This document shows positions 24,601-34,295 of a stretch of DNA of 64,000 nt, in pieces. The translations under genes were made by a program, and so were the position numbers. The DNA is from Blastopirellula marina (GTDB lineage: Bacteria > Planctomycetota > Planctomycetia > Pirellulales > Pirellulaceae): contig NZ_PUIA01000001.1 of assembly GCF_002967715.1 (NCBI RefSeq), positions 1-64,000 of the forward strand. Reading direction: 5' to 3'. How positions within the stretch are numbered: the first letter of the stretch is position 1; each line of letters begins with the position of its first letter. A model generated the notes under the pieces. That model made no database searches and was not told where the DNA came from. It worked only from the letters and a program-made list of their open reading frames with translations.

Positions 24601-26532
24601 ATGTCAAGCATTCCAGCCTCTCCCCCTTCGCCAACTCCCCAGATCGAAATTCACGATGCCGCACCACGCGGGCTGCTCGGCAGCGCGGCCTGCGCGGCTT
24701 ATCAATCGATGGCGTTTCTGGCCTCGTTCATCTTTCACTTTACGTTAGTAGTTGTGTTGGCGATGTTCACCTTTGTCGATCCGCTTCGGCAGCGTCCGTT
24801 GGTGACCGTGATCGAGCCGGATATGACGCAAGATCTGGAGATGTTTGAAATCGAACTTGATCCGATGGACAAGATTTCAACGGAAATGGCAGAAGCGTCG
24901 ATACCGGTAGCGGAAATGGGAATGGGAGGCTTGGTGGCAGCTTCGTTGTCGGCCCCCGTGCTGATTGAACAGGCAGTCGATCCCAAGGAGACCGTCGATG
25001 TTCAGCTGAGTGACATCGCGATGATCTCAAAGGATACCGACTCGCTGATTCAGGAAATTCCCTCCGGCACAATTGGCTCGGCGCAGGAAGTCGTTTCCAA
25101 CTATCAGGAAGCGATGGACCAGATCGCGCAGGAATTGATCTGGATGCTTTCCAAAGACAAGGTCCTTGTGATCTGGTTGTTCGACCAGTCGGAAAGCATG
25201 AAGGACGATCAACAGATTATTCGCGATCGGATCATGCGTGTGTACCAAGAAATCGGCCTGACCGAGGAAGGCCAGGGAGATATGCTGACCACCGCGATCA
25301 CCTGTTATGGTCAAGGTTTTCAGTTGCTCACGCCAGCCCCGTCGGCAGTGTTAAGCGAAATTCAGCAAGCAATCGACCAGATTCAGGTCGATGATTCAGG
25401 CGAGGAGATGAGCTGTTCGGCCATCATGGAAGCGTTGGCCCAGCACAAGAAGTATGCCAACATTGCTGACCGCAAGATCGCTCTCATTCTTGTTACCGAC
25501 GAAAGTGGCAACACGGCCGACAACCAGTCGCAGCTGGAAAACGCGATTAAAGCGGCCCAGCAGATGGATTGCCGGTTGTTCGTGTTGGGTCGCGAAGCGA
25601 TGTTTGGTTATCCCTATGCCCATTATGAGTGGCGGCATCCTTTCGATGGTGAAGTTCACTTACTGAAAATCGATCGCGGTCCTGAGACGGCCTTTGTCGA
25701 ACAGCTGCAAACCGACGGCTACGGCAAACGCTGGGATGCGATGACCGCTGGCTTCGGTCCCTACGAACAGGTTCGCATGGCTAAGGAAACGGGCGGGCGT
25801 TTCTTCATGCTTCCTGGGCAGGAAGACAAAATCCACCGCGTGACCGATCGCAAGTTCGATCCCAAAACGATGGACTACTACCGGCCGGACTTGCGTCCGC
25901 GGGCCGAGCAGGTGGCCGAGATCAAAGGAGACCCACTGAAAAGCCTGGTAACCAAAGTCGTGTACGATCTGAATCCTTTCCAGGAAGATCGGGCCGACGT
26001 GCTGACCATCCGTCACTGGTACAGCCGCAATCCACAGGAGATGGTCAGCCAGGTTCGCCGAGAGCAAACCGAGGTCATGCCTTACGGCCGCTACCTGGAC
26101 GAAGCAATCAAGGTGATGGAGAAGAATGTCCATCTGCGTGACGAGTCGACCTCAAATCGCTGGAAGGCGAACTTCGATCTCATTCTCGGTCAGCTGTATG
26201 CCTATCGCTGCCGAGCCTACGAGTACGGAGTCAGCAGCGAACAGTTTCTGAAGAATCCTACGCCGCCAGATCCTAATCGAGCGGAATATATGGAGTTCCG
26301 CGGCTGGGAGCTGCGAACGCGCAAGGAATTAGTGGCTGCCGACAAAACCCAGGCCGACGCCGACCGCGCGACGAAGTTGCTTACCCAGGTAACGAAGGAT
26401 TACGCGGGTACCCCCTGGGCAACGCGAGCTGCCTGGGAAGTCAAACGGGGCTTCGGTTCGACGTTGGTCCCGCACTACTTCGACCTCCGCCGCCGCAAGA
26501 GCGACCAGAAGGTACCGATTCCAAAACTTTAG
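24601..26532 (+). CDS. Membrane-anchored VWA-domain protein
   Basis: The 643-residue protein has one TM segment (FLASFIFHFTLVVVLAMFTF, about 40-60) in the position seen in TonB-like or VWA anchor proteins. A linker with acidic residues leads to a VWA domain at about 185-420. The MIDAS motif DQSES is at about 196-200, and ILVTDESGN supplies the later Asp. The C-terminal 200 residues are helical and TPR-like. VWA domains bind metal and protein partners. No moxR-type ATPase lies nearby, which is unusual for VWA proteins. Confidence 0.82.
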   Translation: MSSIPASPPSPTPQIEIHDAAPRGLLGSAACAAYQSMAFLASFIFHFTLVVVLAMFTFVDPLRQRPLVTVIEPDMTQDLEMFEIELDPMDKISTEMAEASIPVAEMGMGGLVAASLSAPVLIEQAVDPKETVDVQLSDIAMISKDTDSLIQEIPSGTIGSAQEVVSNYQEAMDQIAQELIWMLSKDKVLVIWLFDQSESMKDDQQIIRDRIMRVYQEIGLTEEGQGDMLTTAITCYGQGFQLLTPAPSAVLSEIQQAIDQIQVDDSGEEMSCSAIMEALAQHKKYANIADRKIALILVTDESGNTADNQSQLENAIKAAQQMDCRLFVLGREAMFGYPYAHYEWRHPFDGEVHLLKIDRGPETAFVEQLQTDGYGKRWDAMTAGFGPYEQVRMAKETGGRFFMLPGQEDKIHRVTDRKFDPKTMDYYRPDLRPRAEQVAEIKGDPLKSLVTKVVYDLNPFQEDRADVLTIRHWYSRNPQEMVSQVRREQTEVMPYGRYLDEAIKVMEKNVHLRDESTSNRWKANFDLILGQLYAYRCRAYEYGVSSEQFLKNPTPPDPNRAEYMEFRGWELRTRKELVAADKTQADADRATKLLTQVTKDYAGTPWATRAAWEVKRGFGSTLVPHYFDLRRRKSDQKVPIPKL

Positions 26533-26558
26533 ATTTAGTCGGCAAGTATCACACGAAA

Positions 26559-26584
26559 ACAGGGAGCCATTTCTAGCTCCCTGT
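26559..26584 (-). terminator. Terminator between VWA gene and ilvB
   Basis: ACAGGGAGC (26559-26567) pairs with GCTCCCTGT (26576-26584) across 8 bases. On the minus strand TTTT follows, so it mainly serves the acetolactate synthase gene. Confidence 0.7.
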
Positions 26585-26612
26585 CTTGTAAATTCGATAT
26601 GCCTGATCGGTC

Positions 26613-28382
26613 TTACGACTTGATCATTTCCTTCACGGTCATGCCGCTTGGGATCATTGGCAGCACGTGTTCCTGGTAAGGAACTTGAACGTCCAGCACG
26701 TACGGGCCGTCGTAAGCGATCATTTCTTCCAGGGCTGGAAGCAGGTCCTTCTTGGCGCGGATGGTGGCACCACCGCAGCCGTAGCCCTTGGCAATCTGGA
26801 CGAAGTTCGGGTAGGTCTCTTTCGGGTAGATGTCTTCACCCTTGCCGTACCATTCTTCGTGATGGATCGGGCCCAGGTAGGTGTGGGCTCGGTTACCGGC
26901 CATGAAGCGATCTTCCCACTGAACCACCATGCCCAGGTGCTGGTTGTTGAGCAACATCACTTTCACCGGCAGATTTTCGCAGTAGCAGGTGGCCAGTTCC
27001 TGGATGTTCATCTGGAAACTGCCGTCCCCTTCGATGTCGATACACAGGGCATTGGGGTTGGCTGCTTGAGCGCCCATGGCAGCCGGAAGGCCAAAGCCCA
27101 TCGTGCCCAGGCCGCTGCTGGACATCCAGGTGCGTGGCTTCTTGAACTGATAGAACTGAGCCGCCCACATCTGGTGCTGACCCACGCCCACCGAGATGAT
27201 CGTTTCGCGATCTTGCGTGATACGCGAAAGCTCGGCGATGGCGTGCTGCTGCAGAATGCCGTCGAACTCTTTGTTGTAGGTCAACGGATCCTTTTTCTTC
27301 ATGTCCATGCAGTGAGCCACCCAGGCAGAAATATCTTCGGGTGCTTCGACCACTTCGTTCAGCATCTTCAGTGCTGGCTTCAGGTCGCTGACAATCGGAA
27401 TGTGGGCGGTCTTGTTCTTGTTCAGTTCGCCTGGGTCGATGTCGATGTGAACGATCTTGGCGTCCTTGGCGAACTCGCTCAGCTTACCGGTGACGCGGTC
27501 GTCGAAACGAACGCCCAGGCCGATCAGCAGGTCGCACTCGCTCACGGCCATGTTGGCGTAAACGGTGCCGTGCATGCCGAGCATATCAAGCGAAAGCGGA
27601 TCAGAGTTTGGGAACACGCCCAAGCCCATGACCGTCATGGTGGTTGGAATGCCGGTCTTCTTGATCAGCTCACGAAGTTCTTCGGAAGCTTCCGAGGTGA
27701 TGATACCGCCACCGGCGTAAATGATCGGGCGTTTGGCACGCTTGATCGCGGCAGCCACCTGGCGAATTTGTTCCGGCTTGGCAACGCGCGAACTGATGTT
27801 GTAGCCAGGCAGGTTCATTTCGCAGTCCCAATCAGGAACCGTTTGTTCGAGCTGAACGTCTTTCGGGATGTCGATCAGCACGGGGCCAGGGCGGCCGGTC
27901 GTGGCGATGTGGAACGCTTCCTTCATGATCCGACACAGGTCTTTGATGTCGGTCACCAGGTAATGGTGCTTGGTGATCCCGCGGCACACTTCCACGATGG
28001 GCGTTTCCTGGAACGCGTCGCTACCGATAACGGCACGCGGAACCTGGGCGCTGATGGCGATCAGCGGAATGCTGTCGAGCTTGGCGTCGGCGATTGCCGT
28101 AACCAGGTTCGTGGCACCGGGACCGCTGGTAGCCATGGCGGCACCGACCTTACCGGTCGAGCGGGCAACACCTTGAGCGGCGAAGCAACCACCTTGTTCG
28201 TGACGCGGCAGGATCGTGCGGATCTTGTCTTTGTAGCGTGTAAGGGCCTGGTGAAGCGGCATGCTGCAACCGCCGGGATAAGCGAAGAGTACTTCTACGC
28301 CATGTCGTACCAGCGATTCGATCATAATATCGGCGCCTAGCATGACTTGGTTTTTCGTAGATTTTTCGGTCGAAGTACTCAC
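26613..28382 (-). CDS. ilvB: Acetolactate synthase large subunit
   Basis: The enzyme condenses two pyruvates, or pyruvate and 2-oxobutyrate, in valine/leucine/isoleucine synthesis. The 589-residue protein shows [16 protein letters not shown], the ThDP-activating Glu in [25 protein letters not shown], the central FAD-binding region and the ThDP motif GDGSF ending in MLLNN. GTG at 28382 is taken as the start because CGGAGAA lies 7 bases upstream; an in-frame ATG at 28424 lacks this. No small regulatory subunit (ilvH/ilvN) gene follows, so it must lie elsewhere. Confidence 0.93.
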   Translation of the reverse strand: MSTSTEKSTKNQVMLGADIMIESLVRHGVEVLFAYPGGCSMPLHQALTRYKDKIRTILPRHEQGGCFAAQGVARSTGKVGAAMATSGPGATNLVTAIADAKLDSIPLIAISAQVPRAVIGSDAFQETPIVEVCRGITKHHYLVTDIKDLCRIMKEAFHIATTGRPGPVLIDIPKDVQLEQTVPDWDCEMNLPGYNISSRVAKPEQIRQVAAAIKRAKRPIIYAGGGIITSEASEELRELIKKTGIPTTMTVMGLGVFPNSDPLSLDMLGMHGTVYANMAVSECDLLIGLGVRFDDRVTGKLSEFAKDAKIVHIDIDPGELNKNKTAHIPIVSDLKPALKMLNEVVEAPEDISAWVAHCMDMKKKDPLTYNKEFDGILQQHAIAELSRITQDRETIISVGVGQHQMWAAQFYQFKKPRTWMSSSGLGTMGFGLPAAMGAQAANPNALCIDIEGDGSFQMNIQELATCYCENLPVKVMLLNNQHLGMVVQWEDRFMAGNRAHTYLGPIHHEEWYGKGEDIYPKETYPNFVQIAKGYGCGGATIRAKKDLLPALEEMIAYDGPYVLDVQVPYQEHVLPMIPSGMTVKEMIKS

Positions 28383-28461
28383 AGATTTTCTCCGGTGATT
28401 GAAACAGATTCCTCTTAGACCCAATCCAGGTGCCTACCGAGCACACGATGTAGATTGCCCG

Positions 28462-28498
28462 ACTCCTTCGTGAAAGGCCCTGTGCCCGTAGAAGGAGT
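28462..28498 (-). promoter_or_regulatory. Leader hairpin upstream of ilvB
   Basis: ACTCCTTC and GAAGGAGT pair perfectly over 8 bp around a 21-base loop, 80-116 bases before the GTG start. It could be an attenuator-like element or simply a terminator-like fold. No leader peptide rich in branched-chain codons was identified. Confidence 0.35.
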
Positions 28499-28797
28499 GT
28501 GGGGATATTAGTCCAAACTATAAGGATAGGCGTTAACGGCTCAAGGTTCAACCGAATCGGCACGTTTTCAGGTGCGGAAAACCACTAAAACAGGGGATTT
28601 GGAGGGTCTTGGGTAGCAAATTTAACGGCCGATTGTGCAGATGTTTACGAATAGGGGAAGTAGACCTTTTGAGATCTGTGCTGGCGCGGCGGTGGAAAAG
28701 TGGATTGCCGCCGTGTTTGTCGGGCGCAGGGAAGGGCGGAGTGAAGTGATCTGGGCATATGGGGATGGCAGAAACCATAGCACGCAGCAAATCCCGT

Positions 28798-28823
28798 CCC
28801 CTCTCCCCCGGCGGGGAGAGGGG
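28798..28823. repeat. Perfect 11-bp hairpin, second CCCTCTCC-type repeat
   Basis: CCCCTCTCCCC (28798-28808) and GGGGAGAGGGG (28813-28823) pair perfectly around CGGC. It lies 10 bases after the stop of the GT2 gene and is related to the hairpin at 16686. Confidence 0.6.
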
Positions 28824-28832
28824 AAAGGAATG

Positions 28833-29699
28833 TCAGTCGACCAGGCGGTAGCGGAGGATGCACCACAGGGCGGCGAGGCCGTCTTTCCAGCTGATCTTGT
28901 TGCTGGCCGACCACGCTTGGGCGTTGTAGGTCACCGGGCGTTCGACGAAGCGATAGTTTCGTTTGGCGAGCTTGGCGGTGATCTCCGGTTCGATGCCGAA
29001 GCGGTTCTCTTGCAGCTGAACCTGCTGTATGACCTTGCGGGGAAAGGCCTTTAGCGCGGTCTGCATGTCGGTCAGGTGCAGGCCGGTCAGGCAGTTGGAA
29101 ATGCAGGTCAACGTTTGATTGCCGAGCTGGCGAATCCAGGACGTTTCCTTGCTCTTGCCATCGTGGGCGAGGAATCGCGAACCGTAGGAGACCTCGGCTT
29201 CGCCGGTCACGATCGGGCGAATGACCTGCACGAGATCTTGAGGATCGTATTCGAGGTCGGCATCTTGAATGACCACAACGTCGCCGGTCACTTCCGGCAA
29301 GGCGGTACGAATGGCCGCCCCTTTGCCGCGGTTGGTTGGGTGATAGAAGATTTTCAAATCGCAGAAGTGAGCCAGGCGGGCCAGCACGTCACGGGTGCCA
29401 TCGGTGCTGCCATCATCGACGATGGCGATTTCTGTGCGAAACGGCAACTGCAGGAGTCGCTGGATCACGGCGGCGACCGTTGCTTCTTCGTTGTAAACCG
29501 GCACGATCACCGACAGGCGGAAGTCACTTGGCAGTGGATAGTCGACGTGGGTCGCATCGTGTTCGTATGACAGAAGGTCATCTGCCAGCAGTTCGCAGTC
29601 GGCCAGGCGAAATTCGCACGGTGCCAAATCGAGCGGGTGGTCGTCGATTGGTTCCCAGGTCGATGCTCCGCAGTTCGGTGTCAGTAAGCTGGTGCTCAT
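28833..29699 (-). CDS. Family 2 glycosyltransferase (polyprenyl-phosphate sugar transferase type)
   Basis: The 288-residue protein has a GT-A fold: LSVIVPVYNEEATV (about 63-76), IAIVDDGSTDGTRD (about 95-108) and the DxD-type metal motif VIQDADLEYD (about 147-156). GKGAAIR and YGSRF are also typical of the DPM1/GtrB-like group. An N-terminal 60 residues are extra. There is no TM anchor. It overlaps the upstream membrane protein by four bases (ATGA), so the pair may act together: this enzyme charges a lipid carrier and a GT-C-type protein uses it. Confidence 0.88.
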   Translation of the reverse strand: MSTSLLTPNCGASTWEPIDDHPLDLAPCEFRLADCELLADDLLSYEHDATHVDYPLPSDFRLSVIVPVYNEEATVAAVIQRLLQLPFRTEIAIVDDGSTDGTRDVLARLAHFCDLKIFYHPTNRGKGAAIRTALPEVTGDVVVIQDADLEYDPQDLVQVIRPIVTGEAEVSYGSRFLAHDGKSKETSWIRQLGNQTLTCISNCLTGLHLTDMQTALKAFPRKVIQQVQLQENRFGIEPEITAKLAKRNYRFVERPVTYNAQAWSASNKISWKDGLAALWCILRYRLVD

Positions 29700-31462
29700 G
29701 GTTGCCCTCTTGAGGTGGTGGTGCCGTCGGCACGTGCCAGTTGCGATGATGGTTGATCGCTGCCGTTGTGCGGAGGAATCGCAGGCCAGGCAACGTAGCC
29801 AGATTGTGCAGCGTCAGAAATGGAACGCTGTTGTGGGGCGAGGTACTCGGGTGACTGAGGTTCGTCGAACAAGTCGCTACGCCCCCAGATTTGTGCGAGA
29901 GAATCTTGGTATAGCAGGGTCCATCCGGCGACGTGTTCCATCACTTGTTCGGAGTGAGGTTGCCCGCGATCGAGTAAGACCAGCTTCGGGTCTCCTTCGA
30001 CGAGTGCCGCCGTGGGATCGACGGGGCCAGCGAGCTTGCGATTTCGCATGCCGGGGGCGTCTCCCAGGATGAAGTCGAAGTGGCGATCGACGACCGCTTG
30101 CGGATAGCACGTTCGGAATCGTCCGTCGAACTGAACTCTTGAGTCTCCCTCGCCACATCGCGCGGCGATAAAGTACTGAGCCCAGTTGTACGAGACGATC
30201 GTTTTGCCGTGCAGTTGGTGTGAATCGAGGAACTCAATGGCCGACACGGGGTAGGTGTCGCGGTAGACGGGCATCACGCTCAAGCGATGAAATAGCGGCA
30301 CGGCGAAAAGGACGGCACCGACGATGACCACACCCCAGGCAATCGCCGGATGAGGACTTCGTTCTTCGCTGTCTGAACGCTGCGTGACACGGTGCCAGGC
30401 ACTCACCACGTGCGGCGTCACCCAGAACCCGCACAGCATGGCGAGAAACGGCGCGTGACGTTGGTGCATAACGGCCTGAGCGGCGACCAGCAGTAAGACT
30501 ACCAACTGCGTGAAGTCGAGCGGTTTACGGGAAAACGACAGTGACAACACGATGATGCCAGTCATGGCAACAAACGCGACGCTGAACATGTCTAACGAGT
30601 AAAGCGGATGCCACTCGGTGATTTCGGGACGGGGTTCCCGAAGGGCTTCCAGCATCCATTGATGCAGGCCGATGCTATACGGATTGATGAGCGTGGCCAA
30701 TAGGACGACGACAATCATCAGCGCCAAACGGCGAAGCATTCCGGCGGCCTGCCACTTACGCATGGTGGCGGCTTCGATCATACGGCATGCCAGGTAAACG
30801 CACAGTACACCGACGCCAGCCATAAAGCCGCCGTGCGTGTTGGTCCACAGGAAGCAAAGCGGAACGGCCAGCCACATCAGCTTCACCCAGCGGTGATTCC
30901 AGCTGAAAGCATCGACAGATTCGCCTCGACGCAGTGACGTTAGCCACGGCAAGTTCCAATGTCCTTGCCAGCCGGTAAACGCGAAATCGATCAACAGCAG
31001 CAGCAAGGCAAAGAACCCAAAGCTGAACAGCTGCGGACGAACGTTCCAGTGATTGGTCAAGTTCACCGCGATCAGCAGCGAGACGACAACAACCGGCAGC
31101 GGATTCTTGGCGAAGTCTTTCGTCTTCCAGAACGGAACCAGGCAAATCGCCAGGCCGAGTAGAGTTTTCAGGACCAGCAATCCGGCGGGGCCGATCGTGT
31201 CGACACCGATGGCCAGGGCCAGTTCGCTGAGGTTCTCGTGATTGATCCAGCGGTAGCCGTTGGCGGTGTAGCTGTAAGTGGTCGTACGGGCGAGTCCTTC
31301 GTGCAGAGCATCTCGGCCGTATTGAACGTGTCCCCATAAATCGGGATCGGCCCCATTGGGACTCACGGCGATCGCAGCGGCCAACAGGGTGGCGGCAACG
31401 ATGGCCCATGCCGACCAGGGACGCGGAGTAGATGGGTTCGGATTGGAAGACAATTCTTGCAC
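29696..31462 (-). CDS. Polytopic membrane protein, probable GT-C-type glycosyltransferase
   Basis: The 588-residue protein has about 11-12 TM segments in its first 420 residues and a soluble C-terminal domain. The first loop after TM1 reads NGADPDLWGHVQYGRD, with acidic residues where GT-C enzymes keep their catalytic Asp, and continues YSYTANGYRWINHENLSE. This and the translational overlap with a GT2 enzyme support a GT-C role, but no named family is certain. Confidence 0.65.
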   Translation of the reverse strand: MQELSSNPNPSTPRPWSAWAIVAATLLAAAIAVSPNGADPDLWGHVQYGRDALHEGLARTTTYSYTANGYRWINHENLSELALAIGVDTIGPAGLLVLKTLLGLAICLVPFWKTKDFAKNPLPVVVVSLLIAVNLTNHWNVRPQLFSFGFFALLLLLIDFAFTGWQGHWNLPWLTSLRRGESVDAFSWNHRWVKLMWLAVPLCFLWTNTHGGFMAGVGVLCVYLACRMIEAATMRKWQAAGMLRRLALMIVVVLLATLINPYSIGLHQWMLEALREPRPEITEWHPLYSLDMFSVAFVAMTGIIVLSLSFSRKPLDFTQLVVLLLVAAQAVMHQRHAPFLAMLCGFWVTPHVVSAWHRVTQRSDSEERSPHPAIAWGVVIVGAVLFAVPLFHRLSVMPVYRDTYPVSAIEFLDSHQLHGKTIVSYNWAQYFIAARCGEGDSRVQFDGRFRTCYPQAVVDRHFDFILGDAPGMRNRKLAGPVDPTAALVEGDPKLVLLDRGQPHSEQVMEHVAGWTLLYQDSLAQIWGRSDLFDEPQSPEYLAPQQRSISDAAQSGYVAWPAIPPHNGSDQPSSQLARADGTTTSRGQP

Positions 31463-31635
31463 GATATCAGGGACCTAACGGCTGGTAGGGGACAGACCCA
31501 TTGTTCAACCATAGGTCGCAAAAGTTGCAGCCCTGACCTGCGTGCAAATGAGAATGGTAGAAGGCGTAGCCACTTTTCAGCGGCGAAAGGAGGGGCAATC
31601 GTTACAACCGCGCCAAAGTGACCTGAGAGCGAACG

Positions 31636-33483
31636 CTAGACGATTTGCTCTTTGTCCTTGGTCGGACGGATGACGATGCGAGCGATCTTCAAACTGGTGG
31701 GCTCGTAAAGAAGGCGACGGACCAGGTTACGGAAGAGCGTATCGAGACAGACTTCTTCCGTGAAGCGGCTGATTCCGGTACCAATCAGCGGAAATGCAAT
31801 CGACTCGATGCCGAGCGTGGTGGCGTTATACATGCAGTTCGAGACGATTTCGGAGATCAAGTCGCGGCTCGGGGTAACGCCGGTCACTTCGCTACGGGTG
31901 ATCGAATGGAATACGTAGAGCGCCGGTAGTTCGCTGCCTGGGGTAACGATGACGCGTCCTGGCGGTACGCGGTTGATGCCCAGTCGTCGTATGTCAAACT
32001 CGATCAGTGGCCCGCCTGCGTCGGCGACTGCTTTAGCTAACCCCATGTCGAGCGACAGGCGGCAATCGGTCGAACTGACAATCGCGTCGACATGCTGCTT
32101 GGTGACATCGCCGCACACGATTTCCAGACGCCGTCCATTGGGCAGATAGTAGGGATCGGGCCGCAGGAACTTTTCTGGGTGGTGGATGTAGTCGTTCTTC
32201 TGATCCTCGAACATCGCCCGGAATGACTGGAGGATCTTGCTGTCGCTGAACTGCCACGGCGAGACGCTGTCGGCCGGGCTGCGGAGCTGCGAGAGGATCT
32301 CGTCGAACGACTGAAAGCGATCTCGCGGGCTCTTGGCAAGGCAGCGTTCGATGATGTCGTTCACACGATCCGATATGTTTGGGTTGTGGGTCTTGGGAGG
32401 CACGATCGGTTCCATCTTGTGCTTGAACAAGATGCTGAACGCGGTCTCGCCGACAAACGGGGGCTGGCCGGTAACGGCGTGGTAGAACGTACCGCCGAAC
32501 GCGTAAATATCGCTGCGAACGTCGACGTTGCGTGGGTCTTCGGCTTGTTCGGGGGCCATGTACAGCGGTGTGCCCATCATGTTGCCGGAGATCGAGAAGT
32601 CGGTCGACGAGATGCCGCTGCGAGCCAAGCCGAAGTCGGCCACCAGGGCGTAGCCGTCTCGGTCGATCAGGATGTTCGAAGGCTTCACGTCACGATGGGT
32701 CACGCCGAGCTTCGCCGCAGCGTTCATCCCTTCGCAAACCTGCTGCATCCACTGGATGATCTTTTCTTCGGGGATGTGATCGGGGCTATCTTTGATGATG
32801 CGTTTCAGGTCGACCCCTTCGATCCATTCCATCACGATCAGCGGCGAACCTTTGGGGAGGACCGAGAAGTCGTACACGGAAACAACGTGCGGCGAACGGA
32901 TGCGGGCGAGCAGCTTGGCTTCGCGAATGAACCGGTCGGTCGAGGCTTCCGGACGCATCAGCTTGATGGCCGCCAGGCGGTCGAGTGTGCGGTGGCGAGC
33001 TCGGTAGACGGTGCCCATGCCTCCCTGGGCGATCAGTTCCAGGAACTGATATTCGCCCGCTTGCAGCCCGATAACTTCGTTGGGGTGAGCCTGGCAGTCT
33101 TGCAGCGCTTCCCACAAGTGCTGAGTGTGAGGGTCGCCGTGGGATGAGGTTTGATCGAGGGAGAAGTTCGTGTGGGTATCGCGCGACGTGGAACCGGAGC
33201 CGCGGGTTTCGCCCAGTTCTTCCACGATCCGATCGAAGACATTTTGAATCAGCGGTTGGAACTCAGGGAAACGGGCACTGTAATACGCTTTGCCTGCTTC
33301 GAGACCCCGCTTCTGACGCTCGCAAACATCGAGCATTACTAACTGACGAAACAGATCGAAACGTTCATCTGGAGAAACGCGGGAAATGAAACCCCCAAGG
33401 TCCGGCGGAGAGTCCGCGGCCCAACGCTCGACGAATTCTTGATACAAAGGGAACCAGACTCCCCTCGTGGTATCGTCTTTCAT
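31636..33483 (-). CDS. Ser/Thr protein kinase fused to a macro domain
   Basis: The 615-residue protein has a helical N-terminal part (about 1-140), a Hanks-type kinase domain (about 146-405) and a macro domain (about 445-600). Kinase motifs are GGMGTVYRA, AAIKLM, HRDVKPSNIL, DFGLARS and MAPEQAEDPR, all intact. The macro part reads IVCGDVTKQHVDAIVSSTD, then GLAKAVADAGG and AFPLIGTGISRF; macro domains bind or hydrolyse ADP-ribose derivatives. The usual NAAN is SSTD and the GGG loop is DMG, so ligand choice may differ. No TM segment is present. It is divergent from a methyltransferase gene. Confidence 0.88.
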   Translation of the reverse strand: MKDDTTRGVWFPLYQEFVERWAADSPPDLGGFISRVSPDERFDLFRQLVMLDVCERQKRGLEAGKAYYSARFPEFQPLIQNVFDRIVEELGETRGSGSTSRDTHTNFSLDQTSSHGDPHTQHLWEALQDCQAHPNEVIGLQAGEYQFLELIAQGGMGTVYRARHRTLDRLAAIKLMRPEASTDRFIREAKLLARIRSPHVVSVYDFSVLPKGSPLIVMEWIEGVDLKRIIKDSPDHIPEEKIIQWMQQVCEGMNAAAKLGVTHRDVKPSNILIDRDGYALVADFGLARSGISSTDFSISGNMMGTPLYMAPEQAEDPRNVDVRSDIYAFGGTFYHAVTGQPPFVGETAFSILFKHKMEPIVPPKTHNPNISDRVNDIIERCLAKSPRDRFQSFDEILSQLRSPADSVSPWQFSDSKILQSFRAMFEDQKNDYIHHPEKFLRPDPYYLPNGRRLEIVCGDVTKQHVDAIVSSTDCRLSLDMGLAKAVADAGGPLIEFDIRRLGINRVPPGRVIVTPGSELPALYVFHSITRSEVTGVTPSRDLISEIVSNCMYNATTLGIESIAFPLIGTGISRFTEEVCLDTLFRNLVRRLLYEPTSLKIARIVIRPTKDKEQIV

Positions 33484-33623
33484 AGTGGTTGCGCGACGAA
33501 TTAATGTCGCTTGCTATTAGCTCAAAAGCGGGGGTGTCCTATCAGCAGACACCAATTTGTTCGGGAAATCAACGGATTGTTTCTGCTTTCCTCCCTCAAT
33601 TTTGGAAAACGGTTCGTTTTGTC

Positions 33624-34295
33624 ATGACTTCGACAAACACCGATAATTTGGATGTCGATTCCGGACATAAGATCTATACTCCCAGGCTGCTGCGCTGGTA
33701 CGACTTGATTGTGCATGGGGTGTCTAATCGATGGTTTTGGAGCTGTCCGACCTCGATGTTGGAAGCCTGGTTCGACGAGCACGCGACCGACAATCATCTG
33801 GATATCGGCGTAGGGACAGGCTTCTTTCCTGATCACTGTTCGGTGTTTTCGCCCAATGCCCGAATCGGATTGTTAGACGCCAATCCCAATTGCCTGGCCG
33901 CGGCTGCCGCGAAGCTAAAACGCTACCAAGTGGAAACGTACGAAGCCAACCTGGCCGAGCCGTTCGATTCGCAGATGGTGCCCTTCACGTCGGTGTCTCT
34001 GATGTACGTGCTGCACTGCTTGCCGGGAGATGTGGCGTTTCGGCAGCAAGTTGTCGCGCATGCCACTTCGGCGCTGGTGGCCGAAGGAAAGCTTTTCGGC
34101 GCAACGATCTTGGGCCAGCCCAGGCCTGGCTCGTGGTTGGGACGTCAGGTGATGGCCTCGTACAACCGCAAGGGAATCTTTGGCAACGAGGAAGACACGC
34201 AGGCATCGCTCAGGGAAGTTCTGGAGACGTGCCTGGTAGAGGTCGAGATCGAGCAACTGGGGTCAGTCGCCCTCTTCGCAGGCCGAAAACACTAA
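33624..34295 (+). CDS. Class I SAM-dependent methyltransferase
   Basis: The 223-residue protein has the SAM-binding motif I HLDIGVGTGFFPD (about 55-67), an acidic ribose-binding residue in IGLLDANPN, and VSLMYVLHCLPG as motif IV. These place it in the UbiE/Methyltransf_25-like group. The substrate is unknown. The opening (YTPRLLRWYDLIVHGVSNRW) recalls small-molecule methyltransferases. ATG at 33624 is preferred to a frame extension to 33489 without domain content. It overlaps the next, convergent gene by four bases. Confidence 0.82.
   Translation: MTSTNTDNLDVDSGHKIYTPRLLRWYDLIVHGVSNRWFWSCPTSMLEAWFDEHATDNHLDIGVGTGFFPDHCSVFSPNARIGLLDANPNCLAAAAAKLKRYQVETYEANLAEPFDSQMVPFTSVSLMYVLHCLPGDVAFRQQVVAHATSALVAEGKLFGATILGQPRPGSWLGRQVMASYNRKGIFGNEEDTQASLREVLETCLVEVEIEQLGSVALFAGRKH

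Larger units (their letters stand above)
28383..28832. other. Intergenic region upstream of ilvB
   Basis: No protein gene is supported here. It should hold the ilvB promoter and leader (with the hairpin at 28462-28498) and, at its left-strand end, the repeat hairpin at 28798-28823 downstream of the GT2 gene. Confidence 0.45.

Noticed and set aside
26667-28340. Long open frame of 557 codons on the plus strand opposite ilvB
   Set aside because: It mirrors the ilvB reading frame; its His/Val/Gln-rich composition is typical of antisense shadows, and ilvB is certain.
32386-33147. Plus-strand frame of 253 codons opposite the kinase-macro gene
   Set aside because: Antisense shadow of a conserved kinase domain, without its own domain signals.
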